From Nocardia vaccinii NBRC 15922 (GTDB lineage: Bacteria; Actinomycetota; Actinomycetes; Mycobacteriales; Mycobacteriaceae), in NCBI RefSeq assembly GCF_001613305.1, contig NZ_BDCC01000066.1, forward strand, positions 26,450-90,449: 64,000 bases of DNA, read 5' to 3'. Both the position numbers and the translations under genes were made by a program. Positions 16,450-23,937 of this stretch are shown in pieces; the first letter of the stretch is position 1; each line of letters starts with the position of its first letter. The notes below the pieces were generated by a model. That model was not told the origin of the DNA, searched no databases, and worked only from the letters and a program-made list of their open reading frames with translations.

Positions 16450-17930
16450 TGCCACCAGGGAGTGAGGGCGTCGAGATGGCGGCGCATGCGGTGCCGCGCC
16501 ATCCCGGCATCGCCCTGCAGGATCGCGTCCAGGATGCGGCCGTGCGCCTGCTCGACCTCGTCGGCGGCCTGGGCGCCGGGCAGCGGTTGTTCGTTTCCGG
16601 CCGCGTGCCGCCGGAACAATTCGGTGAGGATCGCCAGGAACAGCGACAACACCGGATTGCCCGCGAGGGCGGCCAGTTCGGTGTGGAACCGGTCGGCCTT
16701 GCGCGGATCCTCCGGCGGTCCTTCCGACGGCCAGCGCACGGCCTGGCCGAGCCGCTCGGCCGCCTGGGGATCACCCTCGGCCAGACGCTCGGTCACGCGG
16801 GCGACGACGCCGAGTTCGATGGCATTGCGCACGGTCTGCAGATCCGCGGCGGTGACACCCTGGTACTCCAGATACAGCGCCATCGTGTCCACGCTGGCCT
16901 GCGGTTCGGGTTCCGCAACGATCAGCCCGCCGCCCGGTCCGCGGCGCATCCGGGCCACCGAGTGGTATTCCAGCAGCCGCACCGCCTCGCGCAGCACCGC
17001 GCGGCTGACGCCGTAACGGGCCAGCAGATCGGCCTCGGAGCCCAGCACCATGCCGACCTGCCAGCCGCGCGCGGCGATGTCCTCGTGGATCCGCCCCGCG
17101 ACGATCTCCGCGAGTTTCGCCCCGGGCCCCTCCACCACCTCGGGTTCGACCACCGCGCCCTTGATCCGGGAGGTGCGCCGCACGCGATGCTTCTCGATCC
17201 ACGCGGCCACCGATTCCAGATGTGCGGTCAGCTCGGTCTGGGCGCGCGCGCCGTCGCCCGCGATCACCGCGTCCACGACAGCTCGGTGCGCCTCGTGTGC
17301 CACGGTTTTGGACTCCGTGACCTCAGCCTTGGACAGTCTGCGAGAGGTGTGCGCATAGCGGGCGGTCAAACGGGTGAGCACGTCGATGAACAACTGCAGC
17401 ACCGCATTTCCGGACAGCGTGCCCAGCATGAGATGCAGTGGGTCTTCCGAGGAGACCCCCGGATCCTCGCGGCGCGCGGACTCCTGCGCCAGGATCACGC
17501 GCAGGGACTCGATGCTGTCCTCGGTGATCCGCTCGGCGGCCAGGCCCGCGGCGATGGGCTCGAGCAGCAGCCGGGCCTCGAGCAGATCCGCGACGCTGGT
17601 GCCGACGTATTCCAGGTAGATGACGATGGCCCGGGTAGCCGGACCGGCGTCGGGGGCGCAGATGAACAAGCCGCCGTTGGGCCCGCGCCGCATCCGGGCG
17701 ACCTGATGGTGTTCGACCAGCCGCACCGCCTCGCGCAGCACCGACCGGCTCACCCCGAACTGCTCGCGCAACCCGACTTCGGAACCCAGCGTCTCGCCGA
17801 CCGGCCAACCCTGCCGGATGACCGATTCCTCGATGCGGTGCGCGATCCGGGCGGCCAGCTTGCCGCCCACGGCTTCGGTCTCGACACGCGGCTCGCCGTC
17901 GGCGGGCTCGGTCTCGATGGCAGCCGCCAT
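16446..17930 (-). CDS. Tandem-duplicated FadR/GntR-family regulator
   Basis: One 494-residue protein with two complete FadR-type GntR units. Unit 1 has a winged helix at about 23-95 (EQFGVSRSVLREAVRLVEHH) and an FCD ligand domain at about 100-225. Unit 2 repeats this: ARYGVSRAVLREAVRLLEYH near 285-305, then a second FCD domain. Both repeat the MRRGP-GGL-(I/F) wing. ATG 17930 is used because GAGGAG precedes it; a GTG two codons earlier would overlap that ribosome binding site. Such a protein could be a pseudo-dimer bearing both DNA-binding heads. The target is unknown; the broken acyl-CoA genes next door are candidates. Confidence 0.88.
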   Translation of the reverse strand: MAAAIETEPADGEPRVETEAVGGKLAARIAHRIEESVIRQGWPVGETLGSEVGLREQFGVSRSVLREAVRLVEHHQVARMRRGPNGGLFICAPDAGPATRAIVIYLEYVGTSVADLLEARLLLEPIAAGLAAERITEDSIESLRVILAQESARREDPGVSSEDPLHLMLGTLSGNAVLQLFIDVLTRLTARYAHTSRRLSKAEVTESKTVAHEAHRAVVDAVIAGDGARAQTELTAHLESVAAWIEKHRVRRTSRIKGAVVEPEVVEGPGAKLAEIVAGRIHEDIAARGWQVGMVLGSEADLLARYGVSRAVLREAVRLLEYHSVARMRRGPGGGLIVAEPEPQASVDTMALYLEYQGVTAADLQTVRNAIELGVVARVTERLAEGDPQAAERLGQAVRWPSEGPPEDPRKADRFHTELAALAGNPVLSLFLAILTELFRRHAAGNEQPLPGAQAADEVEQAHGRILDAILQGDAGMARHRMRRHLDALTPWWH

Positions 17931-18136
17931 GGACACTCCTCGGGGTGGGTTTCGGATCCTCAGTGTAGTCAGCAGTGCTATCGCGGCGGGCGTGACGTGC
18001 GATCCAGCGGTGAACGAGTTGGATTACGGGCCACTGTTTCGCCGGTCCGGACGCGTTGTTCGGGTCGGGCGAGCACAGTCTGGCCGTAGAGTGACCGTCT
18101 GCTCAATTTTTCCCAAGTCCCGCAAAGGAAGTCACC

Positions 18137-18611
18137 GTGTCGCCGACCGCACTGGATCCGCATACGGCCCTGATTGTCACCGATCTGCAGAAGGGCGTCG
18201 CGGCGCTGCCGCTGGCTCATCCGGCCGGACCGAACGATCCTTCAGCAGGCCCGATTCGCCCCGTCCACCGGCCGATGCGGCAGAGTCGTCCCGGAGCTGA
18301 ATCAGCAGGACTCCGACCATGAGCTGGTCAAGCAGACCTGGGGTGCGTTCATGAATCCCGAACTGGACCGGTTGCTGCGGGAACTGGCGGTCACCCAGGT
18401 CGTGGTGATCGGCATCGCAACGAGTTTCGGCGTCGAATCCACCGCGCGCCAGGCGCACGAGTACGGCTACCACGTCACCCTGGCCACCGACGCGATGACG
18501 GATTTCAGCGTCGAGGCGCACGAGGGCAGCGTCACCCGGATCTTCCCGTCGCTCGGTGAAACCGGGCGTACCGAGGAGATCCTCGCGCTGCTCGAGCGGA
18601 CCTCCGCCTGA
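18137..18611 (+). pseudogene. Isochorismatase-family hydrolase, frameshifted with internal deletion
   Basis: The start MSPTALDPHTALIVTDLQKG is a normal isochorismatase N-terminus with its catalytic Asp, and AAGGAAG precedes the GTG. After LPLAHPA the frame loses homology and stays open to 18322. In another frame the family resumes at VPELNQQDSDHELVKQTWGAF and runs to 18611 with the cis-peptide region VVVIGIATSFGVESTARQA. About 45 residues of the middle, with the usual catalytic Lys region disturbed, are missing. Not expected to be functional. Confidence 0.75.
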
Positions 18612-18613
18612 AT

Positions 18614-18747
18614 TCAGGCGTTCTCTCCAGGTAGGCCGGGACGCGGCGGTGTCCGCTGTCGGTCGGCGGCACGCCCAGCTCCTGGGAGACGTCGCCGGTG
18701 TTTGCTGACCGCGCGTTCGGTGACCATCAGGAAGGCCGCGATGGCCC
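18614..18747 (-). pseudogene. LuxR-type helix-turn-helix C-terminal remnant
   Basis: On the minus strand AIAAFLMVTERAVSKH matches the recognition helix of a LuxR/NarL regulator. After one frame change the typical continuation ELGVPPTDSGHRR is readable. Everything upstream is absent. It lies between the broken isochorismatase and an intact SDR gene. Confidence 0.5.
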
Positions 18748-18838
18748 TGGTTAAATGGCGACTGGTGCGTATCATTAGAACGGTTCGCGCCCCTGCGCGA
18801 ACTCCGATCCGTGCTGAAAGTATTTGGGAGACAACATC

Positions 18839-19705
18839 TTGCCCATCGATTCGAAGCTCCCCGTCGCGGTCGTCACCGGTGCCAGCGCCGGGATCGGCCG
18901 ATCCGCCGCCGGTCGGCTGCTCGCACTCGGCTGGCACGTGATCGGCGTCGGCCGTGATCCGCAACGCTGCGCCGAGGCCACCGAACAACTCCACGCCGCT
19001 GCCCGCGACGGCGGCACCTTCACCATGCTGCGCGGCGACTTCACCCTGATGTCCGAGGTGCGGCGGGTGGCGCAGGAGATCCTCGTGCGGACCTCGCGCC
19101 TGGACGTGCTGATCAACAACGCCGGCGGCGTCCGCGACCGGCGGATCGTCACCGCGGAGGGAACCGAGGCGACCTTCGCGGCCAATCATCTCGCCCCCGT
19201 CCTGCTGACCCGGGAGTTGCTGCCACTGCTGCGTGCGAGCGCGGTGGACCGCACGGCCCGGGTGATCGCGGTGTCCTCCAGCGCGCATCGGATCAGCACC
19301 GGGTTCGACTGGGATGATCTGCAGAGCCTGAACGACTTCGACACCACCATGGCCTACGCGCGAGCCAAACTCGCCAACATCCTGTTCACTCGCGAGCTGG
19401 CCCGTCGCGAGGAGTCGGCCGGAATCGTCGCGCAGGCAATGCATCCCGGCGTCGTGGCGAGCAATTTCGCCTCGCACGGGAATGCGGCGATGCGGGCGCA
19501 CATGGCCGCGGCCGACACCGTCCCGCCCGACGAACCGGCCCGCACGCTGGTGTGGCTGGCCACCGCGGGCGAGTGCGGCCGCGCGGGCGGGCGCTACTTC
19601 CACAACGAGGCCGAGGAGATACCGGGTGCGGCCGCGCAGGACGACGCCGCTGCGGCCCGGTTGTGGATCGAGAGCGAGAAAGTGCTTGCCGGACTTGGTT
19701 TCTAG
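18839..19705 (+). CDS. Short-chain dehydrogenase/reductase (retinol dehydrogenase-like)
   Basis: Classical SDR (288 aa): cofactor loop TGASAGIG near residues 13-20, INNAGG, a catalytic Ser in AVSSSAH, and YARAK. It resembles the RDH/WWOX-like group by the AKLANILFTRELARR stretch. TTG 18839 is the likely start, with GGGAG eight bases upstream; the in-frame TTG at 18824 would include that ribosome binding site. Substrate unknown. It stands alone between remnants and has no clear operon partner. Confidence 0.8.
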   Translation: MPIDSKLPVAVVTGASAGIGRSAAGRLLALGWHVIGVGRDPQRCAEATEQLHAAARDGGTFTMLRGDFTLMSEVRRVAQEILVRTSRLDVLINNAGGVRDRRIVTAEGTEATFAANHLAPVLLTRELLPLLRASAVDRTARVIAVSSSAHRISTGFDWDDLQSLNDFDTTMAYARAKLANILFTRELARREESAGIVAQAMHPGVVASNFASHGNAAMRAHMAAADTVPPDEPARTLVWLATAGECGRAGGRYFHNEAEEIPGAAAQDDAAAARLWIESEKVLAGLGF

Positions 19706-20139
19706 GACAATGTGCGCGCCCCGGCCGGATCAGTCCCGATAGGTCGAACCGGCCCGGTCCAGCGGGCGCAGCAGCGACGGCCACTCCAGACCGGCGGAGA
19801 ACGACGCCTCCCCGAAACCTCTTCGGCACCCTTCGTACCTGATTCCGCACGCGACGGTGGGCGATCGCCGTGCCTTGTCCAGTGCCCCTCCAACCCGGTC
19901 GCGTCGGCCAGCGGCCGGCTCTGCCGCCGAGTCAGCTCCATCTCCGGCGAGCCGGGCGAGCAAGCCAGGAATTCGTCGGGTGCCGGCCTCGGGGCCATCC
20001 GAGACCGGTCCGCTCACCCGCACCTGCCGGATCCGCTCGGGCAATAGAACGTCGGGGTGGTGAGTGCTAGTTTGGGTGTGCACAGCTAACGGCGCTCACC
20101 GCCGTGGTGGGCGCGATCGTCGCCATGGAGGTGATTTCT
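19706..20139. other. Long intergenic gap before the first Hsp20 gene
   Basis: About 434 bases. A minus-strand frame (19730-20083) contains protein-like pieces but no recognisable domain and may be decayed coding sequence. Upstream of the Hsp20 gene I see no CIRCE- or HAIR-type heat-shock operator and no GGGAC-N4-GTCCC palindrome. Confidence 0.4.
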
Positions 20140-20583
20140 GTGCTGAGGTTCGATCCATTCCACGACATCGATACCGTCGCTCGTCAACTTCTCGGCGAGA
20201 CCGCCGGATCCGCGCGTGCCCCACGATTCATGCCGATGGACCTGTTCAAAGCGGGCGATCATTATGTGCTCAACGCCGACCTGCCGGGTGTGGACCCCGG
20301 TTCGATCGATGTCAACGTCGACAACGGCACGCTGACGTTGCAGGCCCGGCGTAGTCTGCCCAGTGACGAGCATGTGCAATGGGTGGCATCGGAGCGCTTC
20401 GCCGGCAGCTACATGCGGCAACTGTCGCTCAGCGACGGTATCGACACCGACAACATCAGCGCCACCTACAACGACGGCGTCCTGTCGGTGACCCTGCCGA
20501 TCGCCGAGAAAGCCAAACCGCGCCGAATCAGCATCACCGGGTCCGGGGACGCCCCCAAGACGATCGAGGCCGGCAAGTCCTGA
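20140..20583 (+). CDS. Hsp20/alpha-crystallin small heat-shock protein
   Basis: Small chaperone (147 aa) that holds unfolding proteins. The N-terminus LRFDPFHDIDTVARQLLG is the usual actinobacterial Hsp20 start. The alpha-crystallin domain runs from about residue 35 (FMPMDLFKAGDHYVLNADLPGVD) to the conserved YNDGVLSVTLPI. GTG 20140 is chosen because a strong GGAGGTGA lies six bases before it; the ATG 15 bases earlier would place that site inside the gene. A hairpin terminator follows. A second Hsp20 is at the window's right end. Confidence 0.92.
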   Translation: MLRFDPFHDIDTVARQLLGETAGSARAPRFMPMDLFKAGDHYVLNADLPGVDPGSIDVNVDNGTLTLQARRSLPSDEHVQWVASERFAGSYMRQLSLSDGIDTDNISATYNDGVLSVTLPIAEKAKPRRISITGSGDAPKTIEAGKS

Positions 20584-20589
20584 CGTCAC

Positions 20590-20616
20590 GGTGTGGCGGC
20601 AGCTGGCCGCCACACC
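20590..20616 (+). terminator. Hairpin terminator after hsp20
   Basis: A perfect 11-base-pair GC-rich stem (GGTGTGGCGGC with GCCGCCACACC) and a five-base AGCTG loop start seven bases after the Hsp20 stop. No T-run follows, as is common for actinobacterial terminators. Confidence 0.75.
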
Positions 20617-20943
20617 GGAATCCTCTGCCGCGCATGCCTTTTACCGCTGATCTTGGGCTTGTCTGGATCGCCGGCCAGCCATCGGGGTAGAGCACGTCGA
20701 CGATCCGGGGATCGCCCGGCCGGGCGCGCGGTCCCGGCCGGTGCCTCATCCCAGCGTGGGAGCGCCTCGCCCAACTCGTCCAGGGCCCGGCCGCGATACC
20801 CGGTGCCGCTCGGTCGCGAGTACTCGATCACCGACAGACCGGGCGAGCAGCGGATCCGGCCAACCGTCGAAGATCGCGCCTGCGGCACAGCGGTCGGAGA
20901 CGTCAGGCTCTCGATCGGGATCGGTCCGCGTTGTCCGCCAGGT
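20617..20943. other. Intergenic sequence, possible decayed coding DNA
   Basis: About 327 bases between the Hsp20 terminator and the end of the esterase gene. Minus-strand frames read protein-like pieces (GYRGRALDELGEALPRW in one frame, RIVDVLYPDGWPA in another), suggesting a frameshifted remnant, but I cannot name the family. Confidence 0.35.
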
Positions 20944-22077
20944 TCAACTCGCGTCGGGAAGCGCGGTCGATGCGATCCGTCCGGTGAGCACCTGCTGGTG
21001 GAACTGCCCGAGCGCATCGATCGCCGCACGGGCATCCGACAGCAGATCCGAGCCGGCATGGTGGACGTGCGGGGCGCGGTCCCAGATCTGGAGCAGTGTC
21101 GGTACCTGGGCTTCGGCGCACCGTCGGGCCAGTATTTCCGAGTCGGGTAGCAGGCATTCGGTGGAGCCGACCTGGATCAGGACCGGTGGCAGGCCGGCGA
21201 AATCGCTGTTCACCGGCGACCAAGCAGGGTCGAGTTCGCTGTCAGCGGCGAAGCCCCGGCGTGCGATGAGTTCCAGAGCCCGGGCTGGGATGTACGAGTC
21301 GCGTTGCCGGTTCGGGTGGGCCGCACGCGTGGTCGAGTCCAGATCGGCCCACGGTGCGATCGCGGAGATGCCGCCGGGCATCGGGAGTCCCTGCTCGCGA
21401 GTGGCCAGCGCGAGCCGGAAGGCGAGCCCGCCGCCCGCGGAGTCACCGGAGACGATGACGCGCTCGGGCCGGAAGCCCTGCTCCAGCAGGTATCGGTACG
21501 ATTCGACCACGTCGCGGAGGGTTTCGGTCAGATGCGCCTGGGGCAACTGCCGGTAATCGACGCTGAACGCCGGCATCGCGCTGGCCTGCGCGATCTTGGC
21601 CACCATCCGCCGGTGAGTGTTCAACCCGCCACAGATGAAGCCGCCGCCGTGGAAATACAGCAGCGCCGAATCCTGCCGCTGTTGCGGATCGCGGTCGTCC
21701 TGCCACAACCATTCCGCCCGGAACTTCTCGAATCGCACCATCCGGCGCTCGGTGCCCCTCGGCGCCGCGATGGCCGCGGCCGGCAGATCGAGTAAGCCGC
21801 CGAGCCGCACCAGTTGATGGAACCTGTCGTTGTCGGCAACACACGTCAACGTCGCCAACCCGAGCCCGACCGTGCCACGCAGCAGCGGGTGAGCGATTCT
21901 GGTGCCGATACCGGCTCGGTTCGGCCGTTGGACGGTCAGCGCCGACATTGCTTCCCGCAGGTCCGGCTCGGCGAAAGACGACTCGTGTGCGGACCGGAAG
22001 CTCGGCTCCGATCGAGTGCTGGGCACACCCGAGCAGCACGGGGCGGGTGCACCCTCCCTGCCTTCTGAATCGTGCAA
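20944..22077 (-). CDS. Hormone-sensitive-lipase-family alpha/beta hydrolase
   Basis: Esterase/lipase (377 aa) of the HSL (Lip/steryl acetyl hydrolase-like) family. The oxyanion motif FHGGGF and nucleophile elbow GDSAGGG are present, with a C-terminal acid and a His in HVHHAGSD. TTG 22077 is selected because AAGGAG precedes it by five to six bases; an ATG at 21948 lacks proper spacing. The first 45 residues are atypical for the family and could be a linker. Probably cytoplasmic or loosely membrane-associated. Substrate not deducible; short-chain esters are typical. Confidence 0.82.
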   Translation of the reverse strand: MHDSEGREGAPAPCCSGVPSTRSEPSFRSAHESSFAEPDLREAMSALTVQRPNRAGIGTRIAHPLLRGTVGLGLATLTCVADNDRFHQLVRLGGLLDLPAAAIAAPRGTERRMVRFEKFRAEWLWQDDRDPQQRQDSALLYFHGGGFICGGLNTHRRMVAKIAQASAMPAFSVDYRQLPQAHLTETLRDVVESYRYLLEQGFRPERVIVSGDSAGGGLAFRLALATREQGLPMPGGISAIAPWADLDSTTRAAHPNRQRDSYIPARALELIARRGFAADSELDPAWSPVNSDFAGLPPVLIQVGSTECLLPDSEILARRCAEAQVPTLLQIWDRAPHVHHAGSDLLSDARAAIDALGQFHQQVLTGRIASTALPDAS

Positions 22078-22351
22078 CGTCGCTCCTTCAGCAATACGAC
22101 CTACACCATGGCGATGGTCAATCCTGACCGAGCGAAGGCATGCGCACAGCGGTGGAAATACCTGAAGAGGTACCTATGCGCAGACAAATCGGCCTGTCAT
22201 GGCAAGGGGAAAATGTCACCAGATGCACCAATCACCGGCCGTTCCGCCGGGCCGGTTCGCGGAGCCGCACCGCTGGCCTCGCGATGTTCGTCTTCACCGG
22301 TGGCTACGCCCTCGGGCGAGGGTTGACCCGCACTTAGGGGCGCAACGCCGT

Positions 22352-22401
22352 CTAATACAGCCCTCCGTCCACCCGGATCAGCGATCCGGTGGTGTAGCCG
22401 G
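22352..22401 (-). pseudogene. SDR C-terminal remnant
   Basis: On the minus strand about 16 codons read TGYTTGSLIRVDGGLY and then a stop, the very typical C-terminus of FabG-like short-chain dehydrogenases. The rest of the gene is missing; upstream on that strand the sequence is the opposite-strand cyclase fragment. Confidence 0.55.
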
Positions 22402-22665
22402 TGGCTGCACGATCGTGAGGTCGCCGCGCTGGCGATCGACAACTCCACGGGTGAGTCGTGGCCCAGCCCGATCGAGAACGCGATCATCCCGTTCCATCAC
22501 GTCGTCATCCGCGATATGGGCCTGACCCTCGGTGAGATGTTCAATTTCGAGGAACTGGTGCAGGACTGCGAGCAGGGCGGCGTGTGGGAGTTCATGCTCT
22601 GCGCGACCGGCTTGAAGGTGACCGGCGCGGTCGGCTCGCCACTGACCCCCATCGCCCTGAAGTGA
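22402..22665 (+). pseudogene. Cyclase-family (KynB-like) C-terminal remnant
   Basis: 87 codons end at TGA 22663-22665 and encode WLHDREVAALAIDNSTGESW, IPFHHVVIRDMGLTLGEMF and LKVTGAVGSPLTPIAL, the C-terminal part of metal-dependent cyclase-family hydrolases. The N-terminal two thirds with the metal-binding HxGTHxD motif are absent. It abuts the SDR tail on the other strand back to back, marking a deletion joint. Confidence 0.7.
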
Positions 22666-22779
22666 TGTGCGGGACGGTGGTACGAGAGGCCGAGCAGGGC
22701 TGCCCGGAGCGCCATCGTCGCGGGGTGACTCGCCACGACGCCGGGGTGAACGTCGAATCATTCACCCCGGCACCGTGTT

Positions 22780-23562
22780 TCATACACTGCTCACGGCCTC
22801 GGCCATTGCGGTGAGCGCCTGGTCGCGCGGCATGGCCAGGAGTTGTTCGAACTGTCGCCGGTAGTGCTCGCTGGGTACGTGGGTCGGCCCGTGCCGCAGG
22901 TGTTCCAGTGCCGAGGCGGCGACGTCGTCGGGTGACATCAGGTCGTGCAGGTTCGCGGGATCGATGCCCTGCAGGCGCGGAGCCTCGGTGTCGGTCGCGC
23001 CGGGGCACAGCGTCAGTACGTCCAGACCCAGCGGAGTCAGCTCACCCCACAGGGCTTCGCCGAGCGCGGTCACATACGCCTTGCTCGCCGAATAGCCCGC
23101 GGAGAATGGGCATCCGAGGAATCCCTCGACCGAACTGGTGAACAGGATTCCGCCGCGTCCGCGCTGTTTCAGGTGGGGGATGAGCCCGTGCGCGAGCTGG
23201 GTGGGGGTGTGGCAGTTCACGGTCATCATGTCGGTGAGGGTTCGGGTATCGCCGAGTTCGAACGCGCCTTTCACCCCGAATCCCGCGTTACTGATCAGCA
23301 GTCCCACGTCCAGGGTGGCGACCGCGTCCACGATCTCGGCGGCGGCTGTCGGATCGGCCAGGTCGGCCTGCCGCACCGTGACCCGGACGCCGTGCTCGCC
23401 GCTCAGTTCCTCGGCGAGCTGCCGCAATCGGTCCAGGCGGCGAGCGACGAGCACGAGATCCAGCTTGCGCGTTGCCAATTGGGTCGCGAACGAACGGCCG
23501 ATGCCCGAGGATGCGCCGGTGACCACCGCGACCGGTCCGTAGCGGTGTGCGAAATCGTCCAT
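22780..23562 (-). CDS. Short-chain dehydrogenase (DltE-like SDR)
   Basis: SDR (260 aa) with TGASSGIG near residues 14-21, an ISNAGFG cofactor segment, Ser in TSSVEG and catalytic YSASK. It resembles the DltE/YqjQ group of broad-substrate reductases (VARRLDRLRQLAEELSGEHGV). ATG 23562 is preferred: GAGGAC lies five to six bases upstream, whereas longer frames run through the palindromic promoter region. Function otherwise unknown. The preceding 375 bases contain two overlapping inverted repeats. Confidence 0.8.
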   Translation of the reverse strand: MDDFAHRYGPVAVVTGASSGIGRSFATQLATRKLDLVLVARRLDRLRQLAEELSGEHGVRVTVRQADLADPTAAAEIVDAVATLDVGLLISNAGFGVKGAFELGDTRTLTDMMTVNCHTPTQLAHGLIPHLKQRGRGGILFTSSVEGFLGCPFSAGYSASKAYVTALGEALWGELTPLGLDVLTLCPGATDTEAPRLQGIDPANLHDLMSPDDVAASALEHLRHGPTHVPSEHYRRQFEQLLAMPRDQALTAMAEAVSSV

Positions 23563-23937
23563 GTCGGTCCTCATCTGTTCGATGGTTCGGGAGGCCTGTG
23601 GGCTGCTGACGAAGCGGTGTCGGGTAGGTGCTCCATCGGCCGATCCGAACGCATATGTCATATGCACGCTACATGTATCGTGCACAGCTACGGGGAGGAT
23701 TCCGCCTGCCGACGACCCGCAATGGTCTGTCACCTCCTATAGATCAGTACTCTGATTGCTGCGGATTGTCGACTACGTTTGAAGGCCCTGGCGGTCGATT
23801 ATGGGGTTTACCTGGTGTTCGGCTCCGAGATCATCCATGATCAGGATCATGAATCTCTGCTCACCGTGCGGAGAGCCCGACGGAAGGATGGCTCTGTGGC
23901 CCTCGATCCGGCACTGACGATGGGACCGCGGCCCCCA
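23563..23937. other. SDR promoter region
   Basis: About 375 bases without a gene, separating the SDR gene from the end of the large regulator gene. Besides the palindrome at 23651-23665 it holds TGCACG-N10-CGTGCA at 23663-23684. The stretch 23640-23900 is lower in GC than its surroundings. Confidence 0.5.
23651..23665. promoter_or_regulatory. Perfect palindrome upstream of the SDR gene
   Basis: GCATATG-T-CATATGC is a perfect 15-base inverted repeat about 90 bases ahead of the SDR start, and it partly overlaps a second repeat (TGCACG-N10-CGTGCA). The size and symmetry suit a dimeric repressor. No regulator is adjacent other than the kinase-LuxR protein. Confidence 0.5.

Noticed and set aside
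18614..19603. 329-codon minus-strand frame opposite the SDR gene
   Set aside because: Shadow of the plus-strand SDR; only its last part holds a LuxR-like remnant, listed separately.
13934..22780. Insertion sequence or prophage as cause of the gene decay
   Set aside because: No transposase, integrase, terminal inverted repeats or target duplications are visible near the remnants.
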